Assembly: GCA_003008705.1 (NCBI GenBank) | Contig: PDUO01000022.1 | Location: 396,549 to 460,548 of the forward strand | From: Pezicula radicicola | Lineage: Eukaryota > Ascomycota > Leotiomycetes > Helotiales > Dermateaceae | Reading direction: 5' to 3' | Length of the DNA stretch: 64,000 bases | Part shown: positions 33,365-44,476 of the stretch, in pieces | How the letters are laid out: each line of letters starts with the position of its first letter | How positions within the stretch are numbered: position 1 is the stretch's first letter | Program-made: the position numbers and the translations under genes | Notes under the pieces: model-generated | Database searches by the model: none | Seen by the model: the letters and a program-made list of their open reading frames with translations, nothing else | What the model was told of the DNA's origin: nothing

Positions 33365-33879
33365 GCTGCGCAGCCCCAGGAAAGAATGGGAATGTCGAGT
33401 TTCACCGAAATATTACTTTGTGGTCGTAATCTAAATATCCGGTTCGCCCGGCCCCAAAAGATTCTTCTTTTCTTTTTCTGTCGTGACGGATGAGAATATT
33501 CGGTCGATGAATGAATCAGATGGGATTGTGTATGTAAGAAAGTAGCTCGGGCATCGGCTCGCCCTGGGTTTTCTCCGGTGACACTGTCGACTCGTCCAAT
33601 TAGAGATGACATCGCCCTGGGTAATACCCGTGCATGAATTGTTGTTTGCCATTGACAAGGATTTTACTAAAGTCTGCGAATTTGTGTTCAGTGAGCTTGG
33701 TAATATAAGTCACTGTAAGGAAATATATATAATGAGACCGGATCAGCATCTCAGCTCTCTACAAAGCGTCTCTTCTTTTGCTTAAACCATAGGTCGCTTA
33801 TACCAACGTCCTGAGCCCTTTTTTGACCAGAGCTCTCGCTTCCTGAACTCAAAACACTACTAACAGCTTCTCTGTTACA
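33365..33879. promoter_or_regulatory. Divergent promoter region, Zn2Cys6 regulator / SDR
   Basis: A 515-bp divergent gap. A TATA-like run (AAATATATATAATG) lies at about 33721-33734, roughly 150 bp before the SDR start. The regulator and SDR may be linked in regulation, but no specific site is evident. Confidence 0.45.
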
Positions 33880-35137
33880 ATGTCCATACTTCCACCAGCC
33901 CCTGTTTACTACAACGAAGTGTGTTTGAATTCTTCGAGTCCACTATCCGTAAAGCTAACAAAAGCTTAGTTCTCTATCTCGGAGATTCCCGACTTGACTG
34001 ACAAGGTCGCATTAGTGACAGGTGCAAAGTACGGCTGCTTCATACCCCAGCGGCCTGAAATTTTTAGTTGACAAAACCATTTTAGCTCTTTCAATGGCAT
34101 CGGCTTCCTCACAGCATTCCAACTGGCCGTCAAGGGTGCAATAGTATACGTAGGCGCACGAAACGATGCTAAGGCCCAAGAAGCTATAGACGAGATGAGA
34201 CGGAAAGATGGCTCGATAAAAACTGAGCAGCTTCGCCCCTTCGCCGTTGATATATCAGATCTTGCAGCTGTTCTAGCAGCTGCAAAAAGGCTGATGAGCA
34301 ACACGAAAAGACTAGATATTCTGGTGAATAATGCAGCTGTGCTCTCTCGGCAGTTGGAACTTGATTCCCACGGAATATCTGTTAGCTTCATCACCAAGTA
34401 AGTGGCAAATACCTCAGCCTAAACCTTGAGTCTGATTTTAGAGCAGTCATCTTGGACCGTTTGTCCTTACTAGGACTCTGCTTCCGCTTCTTAAAAAGAC
34501 TGCCGATGTCAATCCCGGCGTAAGGATCGTGTCGGTAGGGTCAACAGTTCATGGAATGATCCCAACCGGGATGAGATTTGATTCACTTGCCAGCTTCAAT
34601 ACCGAGATTAAAATGCCAACTGATGTTGAAACAAATTTAGCGCGATACGGTAAGTTTGCCATTTCATGTACTCCGAGACTCACTAAGGGATTTGTGAACC
34701 TTCGTAGGTTTATCGAAGCTAGCGAACATATTATTTGCCAAGCAACTCCAAAAGATTTTAGACGCTGAGGATATTCATGCCGTGTCTATCTCTCTACATC
34801 CAGGCAGGATAGCAACAGGTACCTTAAAACCCCAAAATCGTCGAACGAGTACAATATTAACGTCGGAGTAGATGCCGCCATCAGTTTTATTACAGATATG
34901 GCACCCGTCTTGATGAAGGAGCTGGAACAAGCTTTGAGTCCTTCGGATGGCGCAGTAACCTCCTTGTTTGCAGCCACGAGTCCCAAAGTCTGGCTTGAGA
35001 AGGAGAAGTATGGTGGCAGATATCTGGTGCCGTTTGGAAAGCTTGAGGCGCCAAGCGAGAATGGTCAGAATGACAAGCTTGCAGAAGAGCTTTGGGCCAC
35101 AAGTGAACGAGTTGTAAGCATCATCTTGAAAGAGTAG
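33880..35137 (+). CDS. Short-chain dehydrogenase/reductase (classical SDR, retinol-dehydrogenase-like)
   Basis: An NAD(P)-dependent oxidoreductase of 331 residues. Exons 33880-33918, 33970-34028, 34086-34397, 34444-34649, 34708-34818 and 34869-35137 join in phase. The nucleotide loop is VALVTGANSFNGIGFLTAFQLA, the expanded glycine motif seen in several fungal SDRs; then VYVGARNDAKAQEAI, LDILVNNAAVLSRQLE, SHLGPFVLTRTLLPLLKK and VRIVSVGSTVHGM. After the active-site region come LSKLANILFAKQLQKIL and SISLHPGRIATG. The usual YxxSK tyrosine is not seen: an LSKLAN element sits where the YxxSKxxN motif normally is, so the catalytic Tyr may be replaced by Leu or Gly. Divergent from the Zn2Cys6 regulator. 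Confidence 0.88.
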
Positions 35138-35681
35138 ATAATTTGTCCGTGACAAGAATGGGGACAGAAATTTATACGTTTTGGTTTCTCGGTCCTGATT
35201 CCTACTTATGTTCCTGGCTTTCAAATTGAATTAAATTCTATGCATAGCTAAAAGCTTAAGATGAACTACTGGAGTCAGGTTATCAAAGTAGGTTACTCAA
35301 ATTAAGTTAGCTATGTAAGTAAAAGACCTGAAGTTATACGCCTATAAAACTACTTGCAGGTTTTAAGATATACTGAATGGCTAGTTATGTCTCATTGGCT
35401 ACCTCGTACTTATACCGAACATTTTACAATGTATATAGGAATAAAGTATTTTATGTCACATACGACGATAGACTGAGGACAACTAGGCTACTTCCTAAAT
35501 TATCTACATGTACACCTCGATTTAACTAAGCTACCGAAATGGTTATGCCTTTTTTTAGCCTTCGTTCGTAGAAGGGCTTTTGTTTCACGCTGCCTAGCCC
35601 TTTCAAGATGTACTTTGTGAATGGGTAATTTTATGAAACTAGTAACGCCCTTATATTTCTGTCGTTTCAAAAACGCCCATC
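35138..35681. other. Intergenic with a 5S rRNA fragment and an 18-bp repeat copy
   Basis: 3' flanks of the SDR and HET genes. A single 18-bp unit (AGGTTACTCAAATTAAGT) lies at 35290-35307. Positions 35459-35495 match the first 37 nt of the 5S gene at 51201 with several mismatches (ACATACGACGATAGACTGAG start). No gene is seen. Confidence 0.55.
35459..35495 (+). pseudogene. Truncated 5S rRNA fragment
   Basis: The first 9 bases are identical to the 5S gene start and the next 12 match after one substitution (ATAGACTGAGGA). Similarity fades after about 37 nt, so the internal box A/IE/C promoter is absent. Confidence 0.6.
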
Positions 35682-38341
35682 CTATTCAATTCTGATAAGA
35701 AACCGCTCCTTTGGATAAATCTCATTTTTGAAAGACGAGTCAAGGTAGTCAGACTTTTCTACACAATCCACGATCCTCCGAAGTTCAAGTACAAACTGCT
35801 TATCAAAGTCTGATCCACAGTCGCAGGACGTAAAATAACCGAGCCGGCGATATGAACCATCGACCACCTTCCGCAGGACTAATCCTTGCATGTAAGGCAG
35901 TCTTTCTGTGGAACCTTCTAGCAGCAAGAATGTAGCAGACCACCATGATCTTCGTCACAGTCGAAACAAATCCTGCCCTCTGCTGATCCTTCTTTGAAGC
36001 TTATCAAATATCTAGGAGGAGAGTCAAGAATCTCGGAGTTGCAATCTCGTGGAGTGATTGCTGTACAATGCACAAGAGGAAATACACAACTGAGCGTCAA
36101 TACACCTCCGATAACTTCGCCAAGTGGATCCTGTCCTTTAGGTTCCACAGAGACATTGTGGACATGGGCGTACAGAGAATACATCTTGAGTGATGTAACA
36201 TCGGTTCCAGAGGGGAACGCCACGCCGCCATCAACTGAAGCCCAAGACCACGTCGGTGCCCGGTAACCGGGTCGAGGGTGAGGGTATTTATTAGTCAAGA
36301 ACCACAGAAGCTGATATTTGAAATTTCTTCTCCACAGGCCAGCCAGATATTCATCATTGGTCTCGTTTTGAACGGCACGAGCAAGACCAGATAAAGCGAC
36401 TAATTTGTCGCTCGCATATGTGAGGTCAGAGCGAGAATACAAAAGGATTATCTTGCCCCATATTGTACTCAAAGGGGCCCTTTCTCGATAAGAATCCAGT
36501 TCACAAAGCTCTTTTGCTAGTCCTCCTGGGTATAACCCACAGGCATCCTTTTCGCGACATTCCCAGAAGACGTCTTTGTTGCTAAAGTGCAATGTCCGAG
36601 GCGCTAGTAGTCTCTCTTGCAACGCCCAAGCACGGCTTGATAGGTGGGTATTGCTAACGCACCATCGATAAAGTTCTAATGGCGCGAGTTCGTATGTTCT
36701 TGTATCACTCGATGTCGTAATGCTGAATTGATACCTGAAAGCCGGATACTTATTGTCAATAGAGGGGCCAAAGAAACATCCACCATGACCATTAACTGAA
36801 GATGCAGCAGCAATGTTGATTGTAGATCCGCCATAAACACTGCACATCCGTGTTGACTCTGTTTTCCAGTCCGATTTACTATCTTGAATTATGCACAACG
36901 AGTCAATCCATATGTACTGCAATCCTAAGTCCCGAGTAATTTGAATAGCATCCTGAAAGGTTTTTGGCAGCTTTTGCTCAGGTATGTCCTGCAGAAAGCT
37001 ATCAAAGTTATCTTCCTTAAGCTTAAGAAAGTCGATAGATCCCCAGCAGTGGCTTAATGTAGCATATCGAAGTGGCGATCTCAAGACCAATGCTGTGCGA
37101 ATCAGGCGTGTTCTAGCATTGCTGATGCATAGCAGCCGTGTCGGGAGTAGCGTATTTTCATTATTGGGGACACAATCTTTATGCTTACTAGAACATTCCG
37201 AGAGCCAATGTTTTGCGAGTGAAAGATACTTCGAAGTTTGCGGTTGAATAATCTCATCTTTCAAAGTAAGTGAGTCTGCGAGTGCCACTTGTCAGTGTGG
37301 TGCACGAGAGAGAAGAAGTATATTCATACCGGAGTCGGGAACAAGCCATATACAAAAAAGAAATCATACACTGGTCTAAAATCAAGTCGTATGTAGGGGC
37401 CATCACTTGGTTCGTCGTCAATGAAGACAGTTATTCTTCCTTTGTAGTGCGTGTTTGAAGAGCTCTCCTGACTATAAATGTGTTTGAAGATGTGATATGC
37501 GTTTGCTCCAATGAATAGTTCGCAGGTCTTGCAACCACTTCGACGCGCTGCCTCGAGAGAAAACACGTCTTCATGATGTTGACTATGCGGATATTTAATT
37601 TTTCTGGCTCTATCTTCAAATAGTCGCTGGCAATTTTGGCATCGGCCGTCTGTGATCTTGATACAGTAGGTGGACAAAAGTCTGTCACTTACCCCTCTTT
37701 TACACCAAAACACACCTAGTACATCTACTTATATAAGGTAAACTTAGGCTATAAGTATATCTAAAAATTTAACTAGTAAGTATTTTTAGTATTTAAAGTA
37801 GACTTTCCTATATTATATTTTAATTATATCTAATAGTTAGNGTATAAAACTAGTAAATTATATACTCCTCTTACTTCTAATCGCTATTAATAAATCCTAG
37901 TAGTCTATAATTTTAATATAAATATATAATATTATAGGTAACTATCGAATAAATAGGTCTAGTATAAAGAGTTTAATTAATTATCTCTTCTTTACTATAA
38001 ACTTTTGAAGTGTTAGGGGTGAGTTTTGGTGTAAAATAGGGGTAAGTGACAGACTTTTGTCCACCCACTGTAGATTGTTGAGCTTCGCGGACTTTAGCCT
38101 CGTAGACATCCTCGTCGAGAATAGACCCTACAAAATAATTAGCCTGATTCTGCTTCATTTCTGCATAGTAAATACCACTGAGTGACAATTCACTATCCCC
38201 TGAAGTATACGACAAGGGGGAATCAGGCTCGTCGTCATCATCGGTAGGAGGTTGTCCAGCCTCGTGTACTTCGTGCTTCGGGGTCGTTTTCAGTTCGTCG
38301 AGAGTCCCGAGGCGGAGGTTGTCGTTTCTAGAAGACGCCAT
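35682..38341 (-). pseudogene. HET-domain (heterokaryon incompatibility) gene, interrupted by a MITE and frameshifted
   Basis: A HET-domain protein; such proteins trigger cell death after fusion of unlike strains. It begins at ATG 38341 with an acidic low-complexity leader (PPTDDDDEPDSPLSYTSGD). The frame is broken at a TA dinucleotide by a 411-bp MITE (37662-38072) and resumes in the same frame with KITDGRCQNCQRLFEDRARK and SGCKTCELF. After an intron near 37329-37288, whose phase I could not match, the HET core follows: RYATLSHCWGS, LQYIWIDSLCIIQD, YGGSTINIAAASS, LSSRAWALQERLLAPR, YRAPTWSWASVDG. At about 35935 the frame hits a stop; the true C-terminus (FLLLEGSTERLPYMQGLVLRK) continues in another frame to 35682. 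Most likely a pseudogene, unless the MITE is spliced out and the frameshift is an assembly error. Confidence 0.75.
37662..38072. mobile_element. Mariner/Tc1-like MITE, 411 bp, inside the HET gene
   Basis: Terminal inverted repeats of about 45 bp begin CAGTRGGTGGACAAAAGTCT and continue through CACTTACCCC and TTTTACACCAAAAC. The ends are flanked by a TA target duplication (TA at 37662 and 38072), the mariner/Tc1 signature. The interior is AT-rich and non-coding, with one undetermined base (n) at 37841. Two RIP-like decayed relatives lie at 46941-47400 and 47434-47818. Confidence 0.85.
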
Positions 38342-39594
38342 TGCCAGCTGGTTTCTATATGACTGGATGCGATATGTGTCGTTGTTGCTGTTGATGCTGT
38401 GGGCTTGTAGACTCTACTAGGAAGCGATTGTGGCGAAGAAGAAAGGAGGCCACAGAAAAAGGAAAGAATCAATTCTCGGTACCTAAAAGCAGCCTGTAAT
38501 TCTAGCATAGAAACCATTCCTACCAGACTCTCGCTTAGCTAAGTTCCTGCTGTTGTGCAACAGCGCTAGATAGATACTGCTCTCTTGTTGCTTCGTAATG
38601 TCTCCACAAATGCATCCAGCCATTAGCCAACTAAATACTTTTCCCCGTGACCCTCACTTCTTAGCATGTGATAGAAATAAAGCACACTATCCTCGACTTG
38701 TAAAAACTGCTCGGCGGGATGGGAGCAGGGTGTCAAAAATCGTGTAAATTCTCGCACTGAAGCAAATAATCCCGCCGCAAAAGGGGTTTCAAACACCAGC
38801 CAACAAATGAAACCAAATGAAGCTTCCTATATTTACTCTAGGAGGATCCAAATCGTTGAAATCGGTATCGAAAACAGACAGTAAAGGAAACAAAAGTCTA
38901 ACTTAGGCTCCGAATAACATCGAAAAATTGCAAAAGAAAGAGCGCAAAGGACGTGGAGTATAATCAAGCCAATGACTGACTCTATCCCTGCGTCGTAGGT
39001 CATCGGAAGATAAAGGCAAAGTGTCGAAATCGTGGTTCAAGTGTAGTTGTATTAAGGTTATTTAATTCTACGAGTTGGAGGCTTGGTTCCAACGTTGAAA
39101 ATGCCACTAAATTAATCGGGAATAGTGCTGCATATATTCACCACATTCTCACTCTTGCACCATCTCCCGTCATTTATTACAGTGATTTGACAACTAAGTA
39201 TTGAGCCTCTAGAAAGCATATTATCTTTCACATCATATTATAGGTAGCACGAATTTGACGAAGCGAATTTCATTCTCCCAGGTAGTTCGTCTGTTTGTAC
39301 ATAGTATAAACCGATTCTGGCAAAGGAGATATAGTGTGTGTTTGTAAGAAAGATGGAGACAAGATCCCCTTTCATTTGTACATGCCTACCTTCGTAGAGT
39401 GGTCAAGCCCTAAACGCTAACAGTGCCTTGTTACTGCAGTGTGACATTCTCGGCCAGCAGCCGATTCGTGATTGATTCTAGTAATCACAATAGCAAAAAA
39501 TTTCACTTATGATTCACTTCCAGTCGGACTTTTTTATCCTATTATATATTTTGTTGCGATAGAGGCCATAAATCGATTATAAAGTTTCAAAAGC

Positions 39595-39792
39595 TTGTTC
39601 CAACGCACTAGCCAACATTCACACTAGCTAATATCAAGGAGTGAGTGAGATGCCGCATTAGCCAATATTTTAAACTGCATCGCGGAGCATTATTTCATAC
39701 AAATCTTGGGGCAATTTGATGTTGTTAAATAGGTTTCTAGGGGCTAGTGGTCACATTGGCTAGTGTGAATATTGGCGAGTGCGTTGGAACAA
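39595..39792. mobile_element. Short MITE-like inverted-repeat element, 198 bp
   Basis: TTGTTCCAACGCACT (39595-39609) and its continuation through ATTCACACTAGC face the complement at 39757-39792, giving arms of about 36 bp with a few mismatches. The interior is non-coding. I could not identify a clear target-site duplication, so the superfamily is undetermined. Confidence 0.65.
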
Positions 39793-39843
39793 AGTAGGTT
39801 TTGCCGATTGGTATATATATCTAAATAATGATCTGAATTCCTT

Positions 39844-39880
39844 ATGAGACCATAGACTGAAGAAAACTAGACAATCTCCT
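39844..39880 (+). pseudogene. 5S rRNA-like fragment
   Basis: GACCATAGACTGAAGAAAACTAG aligns to the 5S gene start (GACCATAGACTGAGGAGAACTGG), with changes of the G-to-A type expected from RIP or CpG decay. No downstream 5S sequence follows. Confidence 0.5.
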
Positions 39881-41493
39881 GTGTTTGCTGCGCAGTGGAA
39901 TCAAGGCTAGAGAATGATCCAATCTCTAGTTATTGATCTCGTGATATTGCTCTCAAAATTTCAGTTCGTATTTTCCGAGAACGCGAAACTATTCCGTTGA
40001 AGTAGGCGACCGAAGAGATATGCAATTACTAATAAAAAAGAAACCAGTTTTTCGTGTATGTTTATTAGAGATAGACTAGCTGCTTTTGCATTCGGCTGCC
40101 GGTTGGGGAGAACTGGACCTCCCATCTATAGTTTAATATTTAATTTTGAGAAACGTGAATGATAGGCCAAATAGCATTATAGCACGGAAGCCAACTATTA
40201 CCGGCTACTTAACAGAGATAAAGTATACCCTGGTCAGAAGGGGAAGGTCTAGAAGGTCTCCTGCTCTATGAAGAGGTAGAAGCAGTCCGACCGCAGGAAG
40301 GATTCAGGATGTAGAGCTAGCGCTACCCAGTGCATAGCTCAACTGCGTGGGTACCGTCTTCGTATTTACTCGTACTTACGGATCTCCAGTCTTCCTCTGC
40401 TGCCAAGTTTTCAGAAAAGCTTACCACTTGTAATCCTGATCAACCCGATAGAACGGATGAACATCTTAATCTAGACTACCTACCTAGGAAGTCACGGACG
40501 TAGATAGCTTCAACATCTTATTTCTGGAATGTCGGTCTACCTGCGCTGAATGGCCGATATCAAATTTAAGGATTCCCAGTAGACTTGTACTTATTAGGCA
40601 GGTTCCATCGGCCAGGTACCCCGCGGTTCGCTGGAAAATCTATCACCTGGGCGCGTTGAGATAAGCATTGTACTAAGCGACGGATTTCTTGGAGGAATTC
40701 CCCACAACTGCATGACATCCCAGGCCATCTTATCTGGCATCCCACCTTCGGTTTTGGAATACCGCCACAACACTGCCGATCATAATGATATCTTATCCGG
40801 AGCTTTTGTGAGCTCATTCTTGTCTGCCAAGAGGTACACCCCGCCGACCGCCGTTAATCCAGTAGATCGCTTACTTTCGGGTCTTGTGCCTTGAAGTAAA
40901 CGGAGAATGAATGAGGAACGTGACTTCGGGAGTAACCTTAAATGAGATCTACCGGACAAGTTTTCATCAAAAGGAAGGTTTAAACGAAGGTTATCGGGCA
41001 TGTTTGCACAGAAAGGAAGGTATTGAATCTACCGGCATATGAGAGAGGGTGGTGTCCAGAAATGCACACAACGCTTGGCATGACTTTGTCTGCCGTAGTA
41101 ATATCGACAATAGCACATCACTGAAAATGATCTACGGTAGTGGCAAAGATGGTCTAGATTTTGAATCGTCCAGATTGGCTGTGGAAGGCAGGTATTCACA
41201 TCCAGCCTGGTGCATGCAGAAATTCAGCGACCCTAGGGTCCTGATAATGATGGTCAATCATATTTAGACACATAGGGAAGGTAGAGGCCCAAGTTAAATT
41301 TCACACTTGTGGAAGGTCGCGATGCAAGTTTGAATTCACTTTTATGGAAGGTCACGAAACTATGCACATCTATATAAATCGTGGTATTCGTCATCTGGAA
41401 GCACTTTTGTCTCATCTCTCTTACCCATCTCGCAATCACAAGCCCCTTATCTACCAGTTTATCAGCCTTTTACTTCGGTAAACAATTTCCAAA

Positions 41494-42590
41494 ATGAAGT
41501 TCTTCTCTATCGCCAGCGCTGCTTTCCTTGCCGGAAGTGCTATCGCAGCCCCCGGCACAGAATTGCGTAGAGCAAGAGCTGCAGGTCGCGCCCGCAAGAG
41601 TAACCCCGCCATCCACTCTTCTGGTCCTGCCGACATCGCAACCAATAATTCCTTCGTCGAGTACTCTACCAACTGGGCTGGAGCTGTTCTTGTTGGCACT
41701 GGATATACCAGGTAAGATATTCGAGCTCACTCTTAGTTCCTTGCTGGCGAATCAACGAGGGAACAAGTGACGCTAACGAGTTACGTCCCCTAGCGTGACA
41801 GGAAGCTTTGTCGTTCCGACCCCATCAACTACAGGATCTGGATCAGCTTGGGTTGGTAAGTCATCCACAATTACTTGTGTTGGAAAATTACGCTCCTTTG
41901 TAACTTACCACGTTTTTCACAGGTATTGACGGAGACACTTGTGACACCGCTATCCTCCAAACTGGTATAGACTGGACCAAGTCTGGCAGCTCGATTACTT
42001 ACGACGCCTGGTATGAGTGGTATCCAAACTACGCATATGACTTCTCTGGTATTTCTATGTCAGCTGGAGATACTATTAAAGCTACAGTGACTGCTACTTC
42101 CAAGACTGCTGGAACTGCTGTTATCGAAAATGTCACCACAGGCACGACCGTAAGTCAACCTAGTGTTCTATCGGCTACGTCACATGATACTACATAGATG
42201 CTATCCATCTCCTCACCCGAAACATTCGCTTCTATCCATTACTATTAGTGCAGTGCTTACTTTTTCTCCAGGTAACACACACCTTCAGTGGTTCAGGTGA
42301 TGCCAGCCTTTGCGAGTACAATGCCGAGTGGATCGTTGAGGATTTTGAGGAGAACGGCTCACAAGTCACCTTCGCTGACTTTGGAACCGTGACCTTCACT
42401 GGTGCAACCGCGGTCAAGTCCGGAACCACCGTTAGCGTTTCAGGCGCCACGATCATCGATATGGAGACTTCTAGCGGAAGGCAAGTCCTCCAAGCCTGTA
42501 AAGTTTTAGTATTAAAATCGCTAACTCAAGTCCAGCCTTCTCGTCAGCTGCTCTGACACAAGCTCAACTGTCACTTGCACTTACGCATAA
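41494..42590 (+). CDS. Secreted glutamic peptidase (eqolisin, peptidase family G1)
   Basis: An acid endopeptidase of the scytalidoglutamic/aspergilloglutamic type, 256 residues as preproprotein. Exons 41494-41711, 41794-41855, 41923-42149, 42272-42480 and 42536-42590 join in phase. It has a signal peptide (MKFFSIASAAFLAGSAIAA), a basic propeptide (RRARAAGRARK), and a mature domain starting near SFVEYSTNWAGAVL. The catalytic dyad is visible: Gln in TAILQTGIDW and Glu in CEYNAEWIVEDFEE; AWYEWYPNYAYDF is family-diagnostic. The last intron (42481-42535) uses a GC donor (AAG|GCAAGT), and only its removal gives the proper end, LLVSCSDTSSTVTCTYA. PacC-like sites upstream fit pH control, which is known for acid proteases but only suggested here. 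Confidence 0.95.
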
Positions 42591-42995
42591 ACACAAAATT
42601 CTTAACTTTTTTCAACGGCGGTGGGCCTAGGAGGTGAGGAGAACTTGCGAGATGGTTCAGAGACTTAGGGTATTGTAAGAGATGTTGTGAGTAGCTGGTG
42701 TATATATGCTTCCTTGATGGGAAATGTTACTTGGCATTGAGTACTTGATATTTTGTCATCGAATTAAGCTTAATTAGTCAAGGCCCAAAGTGCAGTTGCT
42801 ATTAAGTGATATATCTACCAAAACGATAGCGCCATATTATTAACTATACTAATTAACATTTTAGGAATTTGTGTCGCTTAGCAATTCCTTTGAAAATAAT
42901 TTGGTTTTAAAGTTACTAGTTTCTATATAGAGTTGATATTAAACGGTCACTGCACCTCAAGTTCTAGAAACGATGCGAAATGATGTCTGACGCTA
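42591..42995. other. Intergenic, convergent 3' flanks
   Basis: An AT-rich 400 bp between two converging genes; no feature seen. Confidence 0.6.
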
Positions 42996-43582
42996 CTAAT
43001 TTCTCCCGTTTTCTTCAACCTCCCAACTCTGTGTCCACTCCTCTTGATTTAGAGGATCATAGTACGCCACACTCCAAGAGTCGACATCACATTCCACACT
43101 TATCTCTGATTTGGAGAGAGCTTGATCTGCTCTTGGAACTGTAACAGCAAGGAGATTGTTGAATGGTTGCGTGCATGGAAGCTCTTCTTCCCAACCGCTC
43201 AACGGACTATAGTACTTTGTGGGATCGAAGGTCGGAATCTCAGGCTGCGACAGTATCGTTCGAGGAGAGGCTTCCACATCTATCATGGGCGAAGGGTCAA
43301 AGTTGGCTATAGGCATTGATGTGCTCGAATCTGTTCCTCCAAACTTGTCTAGCCAGGGTCGAGGAACGTTTCGATAGTTCGAGGCTTTGCCTGGGTGCTC
43401 ATGACTCTCCTTCTCCTATGTAATCTAAGATCAGTTATACTAGCTCTTTGAAAAATATTGGATGAAGATTCTTTGAAACGAAGAGAAGAACCAACCTTAT
43501 GTTGCGCTTTTTTTGCAGAGCCCTGCTTTGAAGACGTTGTCCTCGTACATGAATCCTTCGATTTTGACTCGTCAAAAGCCAT
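42996..43582 (-). CDS. Hypothetical protein, 168 aa
   Basis: I do not recognise this protein. Two exons, 43582-43496 and 43415-42996, join in phase 0 over an 80-nt intron (GTTGGT...ACATAG). The first exon is basic and Ser/Lys-rich (ESKSKDSCTRTTSSKQGSAKKAQHK); the second reads HPGKASNYRNVPRPWLDKFGGTD, then an acidic, proline-containing tail (FDPTKYYSPLSGWEEELPC). No signal peptide, membrane segment or zinc motif is visible. Low complexity in exon 1 resembles a nuclear or disordered protein. The gene could be longer at the 5' end. Confidence 0.45.
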
Positions 43583-44476
43583 GACTTGGTTGGTTTCAAG
43601 AGAAGAATTTTGGTATTCCGAGGAGCTTTCACTGTTCCTCGAGTATATGAGATGGAACAAGGTTTTCAAGTCGAAAAGCATGAAAGCTGATGCTGTATCA
43701 GTCGGTGGCTCTGTTCTTTTATAGAGGTTCCTGGCGGTTGCCAGAAAAGCTCTAGCCTATCAAGAGCAGCTTCACCAAGATTCTGACTTGGAATGGAAAC
43801 TTTTGAGAATTTTATTACATCTTACTAGTAATCTCAGTTAGTTTGGATTCACTAAAATTCTGGGTTGGAATAGAACTTTTGGGATTTTTATTACATCCTG
43901 CTGATAGTTTCAGCTGGTTGGCTCACGAGAAGCTGGGGCTCGGGAACTACGAGGAACTTTTGAACGTTCAATTGTAATACATGGGAAAGTGAGCTAGAAA
44001 AATACAAAAGTCATCATCTCTCTTCAAATTCCGGGCGAAAAGATTAGGACCTATGTGGTACTTTTGGAAACTTCTGTCCATATACAGCACCGTTATTAAA
44101 GACCTTTCTTATTGGCTACCCGAACTTAGCAGATTCGAGTACCACCTAAATCTGATAGGTCACGCTTAATTAAAACAGTGGCTGGCAGAACTTTCACGAA
44201 CTTTTGGGCGTCCTGAGCTTGCAGCCTGGAGCCATCGGCTGTGGTTGGCTCCGCCTCACTATCATATGCGCAGGACTTTATGGAACTTTTGTCGACTTTC
44301 TGAATGCGCTGGCGTCTTGCCCGTCCGCCTTGCGTTAGACCGTTTTTAGCCTGCCCATAGACCCTTAATACCTTCAATCTCCACTGCATTCCACTATCCA
44401 TAAAATACTGAACTGTGTAAAACTAGAATCCCTTACATTTACTGGCCGGCCTTCAGTCTATGCCATAGAACTAACG
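43583..44476. other. Intergenic with a 77-bp tandem duplication
   Basis: Divergent upstream region of the hypothetical gene and the Clr5 gene. Two diverged copies of a unit of about 77 bp (ATTCTG...GGAAT...ACTTTTG...TTTATTACATC) lie at 43780 and 43857. No gene is seen. Confidence 0.55.

Larger units (their letters stand above)
38342..41493. other. 3.15-kb intergenic region with MITE and 5S fragment, no gene seen
   Basis: I find no ORF of protein-like composition. The region contains a short inverted-repeat element (39595-39792) and a 5S-like fragment at about 39844-39880. The proximal promoter of the eqolisin gene occupies the right end: a TATA box TATATAAAT at 41371, PacC-type GCCAAG hexamers at 40826 and (minus strand) 41074, and a direct repeat containing TGGAAGGTCRCGA at about 41308 and 41343. 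Confidence 0.55.

Noticed and set aside
42248..42556. Eqolisin reading on through RQVLQACKVLVLKSL to a stop at 42556
   Set aside because: This is intron readthrough; the GC-AG intron gives the family-typical C-terminus instead.
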